From contig NC_054685.1 of the NCBI RefSeq assembly GCF_011074885.1, positions 682,001 to 746,000 of the forward strand: a stretch of DNA of 64,000 nucleotides, read 5' to 3'. Of this stretch, positions 8,098 through 17,800 are shown in pieces. Within the stretch, counting starts at the first letter, position 1. Every line of letters starts with the position of its first letter. Position numbers and translations under genes: made by a program. Under the pieces are notes generated by a model. It did not search any database. It was not told where the DNA came from and worked only from the letters and a program-made list of their open reading frames with translations. This DNA comes from Brettanomyces bruxellensis. Taxonomy: Eukaryota; Ascomycota; Pichiomycetes; Pichiales; Pichiaceae.

Positions 8098-10608
8098 ATG
8101 AGTGTGACTTCAGATGCTGCTGTAAATAGCAGCCCAGCATCAAATCAGCATGTTGCAAGTACTATTGATCAATTAAATGAGCGATTGACCAAACCAGAAC
8201 CTTCAAAAATGTCAGCCGAGACTCAAGCAAGTGACTCTGCATTTTCGCTTCAGCTCATAGATGAAAACAAGAACTTTAATGACAAATTGTTAACATACAT
8301 AAATCGATTTACAGATCAAACAGACTCTAGTGGTCTCAACTATCATATTGTGTCTGTGTTCGGTTCCCAATCTACAGGAAAGTCTACACTATTGAACGGA
8401 TTGTTTGGCACAAAGTTTGATGTTATGGATGAGAAAAAAAGACAGCAGACCACAAAAGGTATCTGGTTTTCGCACGCAAATTATATAGCGAGTGAAAGTT
8501 TGCCGGAAAAGCGGCAAGATAATAGTAAGCACATATTTGTGCTTGATGTTGAAGGTGTGGATGGAAGAGAGAAGGCTGATGATAAGGATTTTGAAAGAAA
8601 ATCGGCATTATTTGCTCTAGCGTCGACTGAAGTGCTTATTATAAATATCTGGGAACATCAAGTGGGTCTTTACCAAGGTGCAAATATGGAGTTACTCAAA
8701 ACAGTCATGGAGGTCAATCTCAGCTTATTCCATTCCAGCAAACAGAAGTGTCTATTATTATTTGTTATTCGTGATTTCACAGGTGTCACGCCTTTGTCAA
8801 ATCTTGCTGACAGCTTGAGGTCAGACTTGAATCACATATGGCAAGAAATGACAAAGCCGGAAGGATGTGAGAATGAGGAAATTCAGTCTTATTTTGATTT
8901 GGATTTCTTTAGTATTGCTCATAAACATTTCCAATCTGAAGAATTTGCTAAAAACATTAGGCAACTAGGTGATAGATTTTCTTCAGAAGATAGTTTATTT
9001 AAACCAAAATATCATCGGGGAATTCCAATAGACGCGTGGGCCGTCTATTCCAGACAGATATGGGAACAAATTGAACTTAACAAGGATTTGGATTTACCGA
9101 CTCAACAAATTCTTGTTGCACGGTTCCGTTGTGATGAAATTTCAGCTGAAGTTTACAAGGAGTTCTATGACGTTTTTAATCAAATTAATTTTGAGAACAT
9201 TAAATCAGATGAGGATATTGCCGAGAAGATGAAATCCGTTCGTTCTGATGCTTTGAGTGCATATGATGAGCAGGCCTCTCGTTATCAAAATTCTGTTTTT
9301 GAGGAGCGTAAAAAAAAGCTCGAAGATAAAATAGATGCTAAACTTTTTGAAGTTCAGAGTGAGCGACTTGATGCTGTTTCCAAGGCCTTGATTGCGGATT
9401 TCGAACAAAATGCTTTAAAGTTGAAGCGCAAATCATCAAAAGATGGTGATGTACACTTCGGTGAAATATTGGATTCTTCAAATAGCAAATGCGTGGAAGC
9501 CTTTACCCGTGTCATATCTATTTACAAAATGTCCAATGGCGTGACTTTTTCTAAGCAACTGGAAGACTTCAAAGTGATATTGCATAAATCCGGATTGGAG
9601 CTTAAAATGAAAGAAAGAGAACGTCTTGTATCGAAAATAACTAAGAAATTTCAGTTGAGATTTAAAGAAAAAGTTATCATAATTTTGTCAAACCCATCTA
9701 CCGACAGCTGGGATAAAATTTTAGCATATTTCCATGAATTAGAGGATAAGTTGGTGAAGAAGTATATTGTTAAAGGAAAGGAATCAGATTCGAAGTTTGA
9801 CTTTTTGTTGGGATTGGATGAAAATACAAACAAAGATACCGGAGCCCAGATTGAGAAGGCATTGTGGCTTAAATTTAAAGATATCATACATGATTTCATC
9901 ACTGAAGAAACAGTATCAAGAATATTGCGCAATAAGTTTGAAGATGCCTTCAAGTATGATAGTGATGGTACGCCAACGTTGTGGAGAAGTGTTGCTCAGG
10001 TAGACAGCAGGTTTACTAAAGCTCGAACTGATGCTGTATCACTTCTTCCCGTGCTTAGCACTGCTATTCTTGAGGAGGGACAAGAAATTATTCCTGATGT
10101 TGACATTTCTCATAAGGATGATGAAGATGACGAAGATGATGAGGACTACGATGGTGATATTCCTCTGCACTTTTTTGGTCATTTATTATCAGCTCGTCAG
10201 CAGAGCAATATTTCGAGACGTCTTAGAAGAGAAACGGACGCAATTTATGTTGATGCCAAGAGATCTGTCATAGCTGGGCAGACGCATATTCCATGGTGGA
10301 TGTATGTTCTCGTTGTTGCTTTAGGATGGAACGAAATTACCGCCATTCTTCGTAACCCAGCTTTAGTAATGTTATTGGTCATAGGAGCTTCCATTCTTTA
10401 TTTTGCATATAATATGCAGATGTTGGGTCCAATGATAAGTGTTGGAAAAGCCACTTTGAATCAAGCTAAAGTGGTGACAAAAAAGAAGCTGCGTGATATT
10501 TTGCTTGATGAAGATTATGAGAAGAAATCGAATGAGAGGGATGATCAGAACACTACTGAGAGCATTGAACTCGAAGATTGGAATGAAAAAGTTGAGAAGT
10601 CAAATTAA
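8098..10608 (+). CDS. SEY1: Sey1, atlastin-like dynamin-family GTPase of ER fusion
   Basis: An 836-residue membrane GTPase that fuses ER tubules and helps make the branched ER network. The GTPase domain comes after a ~50-residue low-complexity N-terminus. P-loop GSQSTGKST is at residues 89-97, switch I lies around QQTTKGIW, G3 DVEGVDGRE is at about 150-158 and the G4 RD is in FVIRDFTG. A long helical-bundle middle region follows. Near residues 695-710 there is an acidic Asp/Glu run just ahead of the membrane part. Two closely spaced membrane segments, WWMYVLVVALGW and ALVMLLVIGASILYFAY (about 730-775), form the hairpin that inserts in the ER. The cytosolic tail is charged. Length and order agree with the RHD3/Sey1 family. 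Confidence 0.95.
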   Translation: MSVTSDAAVNSSPASNQHVASTIDQLNERLTKPEPSKMSAETQASDSAFSLQLIDENKNFNDKLLTYINRFTDQTDSSGLNYHIVSVFGSQSTGKSTLLNGLFGTKFDVMDEKKRQQTTKGIWFSHANYIASESLPEKRQDNSKHIFVLDVEGVDGREKADDKDFERKSALFALASTEVLIINIWEHQVGLYQGANMELLKTVMEVNLSLFHSSKQKCLLLFVIRDFTGVTPLSNLADSLRSDLNHIWQEMTKPEGCENEEIQSYFDLDFFSIAHKHFQSEEFAKNIRQLGDRFSSEDSLFKPKYHRGIPIDAWAVYSRQIWEQIELNKDLDLPTQQILVARFRCDEISAEVYKEFYDVFNQINFENIKSDEDIAEKMKSVRSDALSAYDEQASRYQNSVFEERKKKLEDKIDAKLFEVQSERLDAVSKALIADFEQNALKLKRKSSKDGDVHFGEILDSSNSKCVEAFTRVISIYKMSNGVTFSKQLEDFKVILHKSGLELKMKERERLVSKITKKFQLRFKEKVIIILSNPSTDSWDKILAYFHELEDKLVKKYIVKGKESDSKFDFLLGLDENTNKDTGAQIEKALWLKFKDIIHDFITEETVSRILRNKFEDAFKYDSDGTPTLWRSVAQVDSRFTKARTDAVSLLPVLSTAILEEGQEIIPDVDISHKDDEDDEDDEDYDGDIPLHFFGHLLSARQQSNISRRLRRETDAIYVDAKRSVIAGQTHIPWWMYVLVVALGWNEITAILRNPALVMLLVIGASILYFAYNMQMLGPMISVGKATLNQAKVVTKKKLRDILLDEDYEKKSNERDDQNTTESIELEDWNEKVEKSN

Positions 10609-11240
10609 ACGAATTAAGATGAATTATAATGATTTTGTTCAATAATTAGACTATAAATAGCTCTTTATAGTGTTAAATCTAGTTATTATTGTAAATGAAA
10701 TTATTCGTCCAATGAGTGGAAACTTTGAATATTCAGATCAGATCAGATAAGCTTTGCTTGTAGTGGTGGATGGAGTGGGGGTATGCATTCCAATCTACAA
10801 ATAATCTGAGTTGTCCTTTTTTCGAAAGATTTCTCCGTTAACTAACAGGGGTACTGAACATTGCAATTTGCTCTCAATTCTTTATAATCTGTGGGACATA
10901 TAAAGGCACTAAAACTTGGCATTTGTTTATGATATACTATTATCATTTGCTTCGAGATCCGAGCTTATTTTTAGATGATAATGATTTGAATATGTATGAA
11001 AGATAGAGTAAATTGCAGTTATTGCGTAAGAAACTGGTATTATAAATTATTTCCTGACAATTAAGTCTTTTATGATTTCCTTGCATTGGTATTTCTTTTA
11101 ATTTTGCTTCAGTTTCTTCATTTATATAAGTTTACCTATAAATAAGCAAGACCAAAAAGTCTATTCTGCAATATAACCAGTTACTTTAATTGTACGGTTG
11201 CAAAGAAAAAGAAGTAGATTTGTTTTCTTCTGTGATATTA
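10609..11240. other. AT-rich intergenic region downstream of SEY1
   Basis: No gene is seen. The right-hand part (about 11000-11240) may still belong to the degraded LTR described next, but homology to the second copy fades here. Confidence 0.5.
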
Positions 11241-11685
11241 CGTATATGTCGGAGATGAAAGGAACCTTATAAACTATACCCAGGCCTTAACTATCAAAAA
11301 TCTTCTTTAATAGATTAATAAGAATCTAGCAGTCGGGGAGTTTCAGACAGTGGTGAGGTCTGTTATCTAAAATGGGTAGATATAAGTTTACCAAGTGGTG
11401 TATGTGATGATGTAAATGCCTTTAACATTTTAACAATCGTGAATGTGTCATCATAAAAGAAAATGAACGTGCTTTCTTTGCTCAGTCACCATCAGATGAA
11501 GTCAAATTAGATATTGCGAAATAGGATATCGGATCTCCTCCCCCCCCCTTGTAGAAGAAACTAGTTATATTAAAAGAGTTAAAGCAGAGTTAAAATAAAA
11601 AGGGGAATAAAATAGGATTTAATTCTGAGAAAGAGAATTATGAATTATGATGGTGCATAGTAAAATTTCTGCTGATTCCCCAACA
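11241..11685 (-). mobile_element. LTR-like relic (copy A), upstream of tRNA-Asn
   Basis: On the minus strand it starts at 11685 with TGTTGGGGAATCAGCAG, the TG start expected of an LTR. It is recognisably similar along about 450 bp to copy B at 55100-55563 (plus strand), roughly 70-75% by eye. Identical blocks include CTAGCAGTCGGGGAG, CCAAGTGGT and AATGCCTTTAACATT. Similarity stops abruptly at the TGTT end in both copies, which supports a true element boundary. The far end could not be fixed. No reverse transcriptase or integrase frame is nearby, so this is a solo LTR or a decayed fragment. It lies about 670 bp 5' of tRNA-Asn, as is usual for Ty elements that target Pol III genes. Confidence 0.7.
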
Positions 11686-11899
11686 TATTGCCGGAACCAA
11701 TGAGTTATAATAATGTTTTATATGTTAATAACGCATAAAGTTTCAACTGGTATTTGATTTATAATATGTGAATCAAATTAATGTTCGGACAGATATAAGA
11801 AATAATTCGCGGGGGAATTTTTCCTGTGAAATAAATTTCTCCCTAATCTACTTTCGGCTGAGAATGACCTATTCCACTTCTGCGGAAAAATATCTCTTA

Positions 11900-11985
11900 T
11901 ATGTATGTACTACTTTTTCCTTATATACTATGTGTCTCTTAGAAGGGACGACGACTTTATTGTGTAATTTGCAATACATATTCAT
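11900..11985 (+). repeat. Short fragment similar to the internal part of LTR copy B
   Basis: The stretch from CCTTATATACTATGTG through GAAGGGACGACGAC to TTTGCAATACA resembles 55228-55290 of LTR copy B in the same orientation. It is therefore inverted relative to copy A. It could be a second, older insertion. Only about 80 bp are recognisable. Confidence 0.45.
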
Positions 11986-12356
11986 ATAAGGAAATCCATC
12001 TTGAAGTGAACCTTCAGCTGAAACCAAGAGTAACCTTCGGGTTCTCGCTGGATTACAAACGTGTTCGTAAGGACCCTATTTTGTTATGGGGGTCATTCTA
12101 TGCAACAGAAGTCTTTTCTATATCCGAACTATATGGCCAATCTTGTTCATAACCTTGGGCATCTGCGCGCTTGGTAGTGCTACGGCACAAAGGTATGTGA
12201 GCAATTAAGCACATACAAATGTCACACGGGATTTATATACTCTGACAAAGTGTTCAAACCATGAGCATGTATCTTAAATTATTCAAAAATATAAATTCGA
12301 CACCTCAAAAATATTTGATTCTTATAAATGAAATAAAAATTTTATTTTTTGAAAAT
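11986..12356. other. Locally GC-richer block upstream of tRNA-Asn, no assigned gene
   Basis: Roughly 11985-12230 is less AT-rich than its surroundings and holds an ATG-less frame of about 68 codons (11951-12155) ending at a TAA. It translates to protein-like text such as LQLKPRVTFGFSLDYKRVRK. I do not recognise it, and it may be a fossil of a gene or element. The last 100 bp before the tRNA are AT-rich. Confidence 0.4.
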
Positions 12357-12430
12357 GACTGGGTGGCCAAGCTGGTTAAGGCGTGCGACTGTTAATCGCA
12401 AGAGCGTGAGTTCAATCCTCACCCTGGTCG
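12357..12430 (+). tRNA. tN(GUU): tRNA-Asn (anticodon GTT)
   Basis: A 74-nt cloverleaf with acceptor GACTGGG/CCTGGTC (two G-T wobbles), D arm GCC...GGC, anticodon stem TGCGA/TCGCA with loop CTGTTAA (GTT at 34-36), T arm GTGAG-TTCAATC-CTCAC and discriminator G. It is nearly identical in its central part to yeast tRNA-Asn. There is no intron. It is followed by a T run (about 12434-12440) as Pol III terminator. Confidence 0.97.
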
Positions 12431-12766
12431 TTGTTTTTTTACCTTTTTGATGTTACTTACTTTCTCTCTAGAAAGAGGTAGCTTTGCTGTTTTTTTGGAT
12501 TCATCCTATTTTCTGTCCATGATCGTTTTTAATGAATTATAAATCGCACTCACAAGAATCATGAACAGTAATGTTGTTGATCGATTGATTTTTGCCTTAG
12601 GTTGCTATAGGTGATTTGTCATAAGAAAAAACTTGCTTTACATCCGTACATTATCAAGATATGGGAATGCGTTGATAAGTTGAATCTTGCTGATAGCGCT
12701 ACTCTTCCACTCTTTGATCACTTTTGTTTTGTGGGCAAAACAAACAAATAAACAAAAGCGACTTAT
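12431..12766. other. Spacer between tRNA-Asn and MXR2
   Basis: It contains the Pol III T-run terminator just after the tRNA and the MXR2 promoter. No gene is seen. Confidence 0.6.
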
Positions 12767-13258
12767 ATGTTCAGAAACGGATTAAGAGTTCTTACGAAAG
12801 GAAAACAGTGCAAAGCAGGTTGGAATAATTTCAGAATGTCGACGAAAGATGGCTCACAAAAAAATAAATCGGAATCGGAGTGGAGAGCAATCCTAGATCC
12901 AGTTCAATTTGCTGTGCTACGAGAGAAGGCTACAGAAAAGCCAGGACTAGGGAAATACAACAATTTCTTTGAGAGTGGAATTTATCGTTGTGTGGGCTGT
13001 GGACAACCATTATACAAGTCAAAAGCAAAATTTCAATCCGGATGTGGCTGGCCAGCCTTTTATGAAGGGATTCCAGGAGCTATAAGCACACATACGGATA
13101 AAAGCCATGGAATGGAAAGAACAGAGATCACATGTAGTTCATGCGGCGGCCACTTGGGCCATATTTTTAAAGGAGAAGGCTTCCAAACACCTACCAATGA
13201 AAGACATTGTGTGAATTCAGTGTGTCTAAAGTTCACTCCAGCAGAGGGTAAGGAGTAA
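12767..13258 (+). CDS. MXR2: Methionine-R-sulfoxide reductase B (Mxr2-like)
   Basis: A 163-residue MsrB, which reduces the R-epimer of methionine sulfoxide in oxidised proteins. Two zinc-binding CXXC pairs are present: CVGC (75, 78) and CSSC (123, 126). The substrate-pocket motif GCGWPAF is at about 92-98. The catalytic Cys is in RHCVNS (Cys148). The first ~25 residues (MFRNGLRVLTKGKQCKAGWNNFR) are basic and free of acidic residues, a likely mitochondrial presequence as in yeast Mxr2. A second ATG at 12836 (MSTKDG) could give a cytosolic form by leaky scanning or a later transcript start. It converges on GLO1 with a 59-bp gap. Confidence 0.93.
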   Translation: MFRNGLRVLTKGKQCKAGWNNFRMSTKDGSQKNKSESEWRAILDPVQFAVLREKATEKPGLGKYNNFFESGIYRCVGCGQPLYKSKAKFQSGCGWPAFYEGIPGAISTHTDKSHGMERTEITCSSCGGHLGHIFKGEGFQTPTNERHCVNSVCLKFTPAEGKE

Positions 13259-13317
13259 CGTTTCACAAATCGTATTTAATTTTGATCCTAATTTAAATTT
13301 GTCAACTTTCTCAACAC

Positions 13318-14226
13318 TCACTGAGATTGAACGTAGACTTTGTATCCATCTGGGTCCTGAAGCACAACTGCGTTTTTAGCATCTGGATTTTCATTGTACT
13401 TAGAAACAACACTAGAACTGTCACCAAGTTCCTTTGAAAACTTCTCAGCATCCGGAATTGAAACGACGAAATGGTCAAAACCAACAATACCCTGATCCTT
13501 GCCAAAAACGTAGTATGAGAATTTATCATCAGACTCGGTTCCCCAATTGTGGGTAAGCTCAAGAATAGACTCTCTTCTAGCTCTGTAGACAACGTCATCA
13601 CTATCTTCAACATAGTTAGGGTCGCTGTCATAACCCAAGAAGTACAAAGTGAACTTGGCATTAGGGAAATCCTTCTTCTTGAACAACTTCATTCCAAGAA
13701 CTCCTTGGTAAAAGGCAAGACTTTTCTGTGGATCCCTAACCCTGATCATAGTATGATTCAATCTGTTTGATTCAATGTCATAAACGCCATCTTTCTTGTC
13801 GAGTTTGTTCTCGATCAACTCAATCCAGTATGTATCCGGATCCTGGACAAAAGCAATGTCTTTTTGTCTACCATCCTCCAATCTCTTCTTGAATGTTACA
13901 CCAGCAGCCAATAAATGCTTCTGAGCTGCAACAATATTCGAGACAGAAACACAAAGATGTCCGAATCCTCTGTAGGGCTCGGTGTTTCCGTTGTATATTT
14001 TCACAGAAGTAGAATCTTGTCTTAATTCAACAACGCCACTTCTTTGGGAAATCGGTTTTCCATATCCAGGATGCTTAGAAGTGTCCAAACCAATGAAAGA
14101 TGATTCATACTTAGCTGTTTTCACATGTGAAAGCTCTTTGAATCCAAATGCGTCTTTATAAAACTTCACAGAAGCTTTAAGGTTTGAGACATGAAGTGAT
14201 GTGAGGTTTGTAATTCCTGAGACCAT
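13318..14226 (-). CDS. GLO1: Glyoxalase I (lactoylglutathione lyase), two-domain form
   Basis: A 302-residue glyoxalase I that converts the methylglyoxal-glutathione hemithioacetal to S-lactoylglutathione. It is the fused fungal form, with two VOC-fold halves in one chain: residues about 1-145, beginning with LHVSNLKASVKFYKDAFGF, and about 155-302, beginning with IRVRDPQKSLAFYQGVLGMK. Metal and substrate motifs appear in both halves, for example GFGHLCVSV in the first and VGFDHFVVSIPD in the second, and both have an Asp-Pro-Asp-X-Tyr (DPDTYWIEL, DPDGYKVYV). It is somewhat shorter than S. cerevisiae Glo1 (326). The ATG at 14226 directly precedes the first beta strand. Confidence 0.93.
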   Translation of the reverse strand: MVSGITNLTSLHVSNLKASVKFYKDAFGFKELSHVKTAKYESSFIGLDTSKHPGYGKPISQRSGVVELRQDSTSVKIYNGNTEPYRGFGHLCVSVSNIVAAQKHLLAAGVTFKKRLEDGRQKDIAFVQDPDTYWIELIENKLDKKDGVYDIESNRLNHTMIRVRDPQKSLAFYQGVLGMKLFKKKDFPNAKFTLYFLGYDSDPNYVEDSDDVVYRARRESILELTHNWGTESDDKFSYYVFGKDQGIVGFDHFVVSIPDAEKFSKELGDSSSVVSKYNENPDAKNAVVLQDPDGYKVYVQSQ

Positions 14227-14851
14227 TTTCGAGCGTAAAGTGCAATGCTTACTTTAAATTATGTTTGTCACTGATTTGACGGACTTGGGGCACAAAAATA
14301 AAAGCGTTTAAAAATAGGAAAGTGAAGAAGGATGCGATGATATTTTAATATTTTGAAGTGTCGCAGCTGACATATGGAAACTTTTGGAATTTCAGCAAGA
14401 AAGAATACGAATGGCCCGCAGTCCGATGATGACAAATTCGTGCCGCAAATGATTAGCGCGGGATCTGCAGCGGGGTGGGATTGTTTTCCGAACCAAATAA
14501 TCTCGTTACTTACTTTCGTATACTGAGGCATATTTCTCAAGCAAAATACAAATAAGGTAATAAATGCCCAAAATGTATAATTCACCGAACATATCAATTG
14601 GGGGGTGAGTGATAATATACAGCCGAAACACAAGAAACAACGTAAATTGTCAATGTTCATTATTGCTGTATATATCATTTACGTAGGCACAACTGCTGAT
14701 ACAAAGCATCCTGTGCATTTTAGTAATATATCTATCATTCCACCTAATATTTGGCGACTGTCCCATAAATCGGGATGAATTTCGGCATATGAACCATGAA
14801 ACCCTGAATTTTTTATAAGTATGTGTCCTATCCATTGACCATACAACCAAT
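14227..14851. other. Spacer holding the GLO1 promoter and TAO3 3' end
   Basis: The frames here (14268-14678, 14650-14883) have no family resemblance and overlap regulatory DNA. I do not call them genes. Confidence 0.6.
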
Positions 14852-17800
14852 TTACTGCGCAGATCTCCGTGAGTGTCTGCCAAATCTTGAGGATCTATAG
14901 GGACTTCTTGGAGTACCTAAACGTAAAGGCGGTGTTCCAAGATCTCCAAGACGATTAGTACCAGCATTTGGACTTTTTCTGTGTGATCTTCCAAGAATCA
15001 ACGAATCGAAGCCAAAAAGACCGTCCGACTCACCCTTTTGTAGTGATTGGTTAGGCGTGCCAAACAGTGTCGACCCAATACCTCTACTGGCTCTATTTCC
15101 ACGAGAGTTTCTTGAATTCATACCCATTGTGTAGCTTGTATCTCTATTTCCACGCATGGTAGTATTCGCTTTTCCAAGATTAGAGTTATTTCTCTCGCTT
15201 GCTACAGACCCAATACTGTTTCGAACAACCTTGAATGCAGACTGTGCACCCTTGGTAACAGCATTGTGGGAGTTACCACCACCAGTTTTGTCAATCTGTG
15301 CCTCGGAATCCGTAAATCCAAGCGTATCGCGCGTAAAGAACGAATCGAGATTCTCCAAAGTGGCCAACATGTTGGAAAGTGAGTCCGTATCTCCATTTCC
15401 GGCACCATAATTACCAGTTACAGATCCATTATTCACAGGCAATTCATCATTTGCTGAGAAAAGTTGCTGCTCGTTCAACTGCTGCTGAATTTCCGGCGTT
15501 AATGGATTATATTGCACGTAAGAAGAGGGAACGGAAACAGATGGTTCGAGAGGAAGATCCGATTCGACATCAGAAGCATCAAATTCTCCCATGTCAGGTT
15601 CTGGAGTAATTACATTTGGCAATTCTGGAGAGACACCTGCCTCAGGTGTCATTTGTGCCTGAGATACAGCTTCAGAGCTTTCTACAGACTTACCTTCAAT
15701 CTTCGACTCGCGTTTGCATGCCAAATAAACGGCGTGTATGTTGTTTCTGGTTCTGGCAGTACTAACTGCGGGCATTGGCACAGACCAGCCCGATTCATCA
15801 GGTATACCGAAGAGAGTAGCAATCTTTTCGTACTCCTTACGCATTGTCGAATCACCTGCACTCATCATTAAATAATGCTTGTCGAAAGGTGAAGCAGAAA
15901 TGGCCGAGGCTTCATCAAGCACCTCTAGTGCATCGTCAACATAGTCTGTCATCAAAAGTCTAAGTAGAGGTGCAACTAGATCTGCACCTAAGCCCACAAA
16001 TTCGTCTGATGAGAGATCAATGGCTCGAAAGACGTGCTTTAGTAAAGACATCACCTCGGTCTTAACCCAAGGAGTACTGTTGAAAAGTAACCCAAGTAAG
16101 AAAACGAGTGTTTCTGCAGAATAGGTAGGGAAGAAATGGGCCTTCAGCACGGAAACAGTCTGAGAAAGGAAATCTTCCTTATTACGGAACCGTTTGTGCA
16201 CCAATGAGCGAATAATTCTTGCCAGTCCAGGTAGATTGTTACGATCAGCCATCGCCACAATAACTTCTGCCGAATGAACAGTTTCCGCCGAAAATTTGCC
16301 AATGGTCTGCGAGTGCAGAAGAACAGGGAGATTTGCAAGAAGCGATAAAAGAAGTCTTTCCGGTCCGCTTCCCACGATCTGGCTGTCTTTAAGCAAATCA
16401 AGGCGACGCAACAATGCTAAAGATGGCGTTGCAGCAATTCCTGAGCGCAGACCAGTCAATAAAATCTTCTGAAGCCCTTCAAACCTTCCCTCCCAATGGG
16501 GTGGAAAGGTCGAGATGAGACACTGAACAGTTTCATCACTGTCAAGATCGATTTTAGAAAGAAACTTGGACAACGCTGACAAAACTTCAATGAACTCGTG
16601 TTCGTGAACGGTCGAAAGACTGGCAACAGTGCACCAGAATAACTGTGGATAATCTATAAGTTGGCTTGATGGAAGCTCTGCTGTAATTGCATTGAGGGTC
16701 ATTAGAATCTGCATAGAAAAGCCTTGAATACCTTTGCTCTCATCCGATATGGTTTTTGATAGACAGGACAGCATACCACGAAGAATACGAGTGTCGATAA
16801 AGCTGATGAGGCTCCTGAAAACTTGGAAAGATCGTGATGCAATGTGCATAACTTTGCAAGTGGTTGCCCAATCAACAGCGATTCTAGACCATTGCTTCTG
16901 TATCTCAGGAGCAACAGGCCGGAAAACATCTAAAACTGAACGCACCATTGAATCCATCGAATCTGGAATACGTGGGGATGAAACTGTATTTTTTGAGCTT
17001 GTCCTAGAGGACAAAGCTGGCATGCCATCATCAGTGTAAGACCAAAGATGGAACTTAGAGTCAGGTGATCGCAACATTTTCACGATTTCCTTTGCCTCAG
17101 GAGAATCTCGTGACCCGTATTGGTGAATGAGGAGGATCAACAACGAGCATGCCTGATCCTGAATGAGTGCAAGCTGATGGTCAAGCAAGACAAAGCACAA
17201 ATGAAGAAGTAACGGCAACTTATCTTGAACAGCCTTATTTGGAGTGCATGCCAAATCTGCGAGGAAAATCGTGTAGAGCTCACCGGGAGAAAAAGCTGGT
17301 GCTGAAGGAGTGCCCTCTGGAACTCTTAGCAATGCTTGAAGATCTGCCACGTAGGGAAATATTTTATCTGGAATATGGACAAACACGGGAGAAGTTGAAC
17401 TTTGGTGCTTTTGCGATTTCGACGTGGTCTTTATTCTATGAGTAGGGACCATAGCCTTTGGTTCTAGACGACTCAACAGCACGTTTACAGCATCGAATCC
17501 CGGAATTCCAGACAAACTGACAACAATTTGGCGCGCACACTCAATGAATGGCAAACTGTGCAGCTTCAGGAATGTCTCAACAAGAAAATCGAATATCTGG
17601 CGAGCACCGGAAGTAGTTTCATCGGTGGATGGAACCTGCCCGTTACCAGATGTCATTTCGGCACGTTTTTCCGTTATAGGAGTTGCTGGCTTTGATGCCA
17701 AGGCGACCCACAAGGCCTCGACCTCGTTCTGAATGAGATGCGAGTACTTTAGAGTGATTTCAATGAAGTTATAGAGTACCATCAAGGAGGGGTAACACTC

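Noticed and set aside
14268..14678. 136-codon minus-strand frame between GLO1 and TAO3
   Set aside because: No recognisable domain; it covers the GLO1 promoter.
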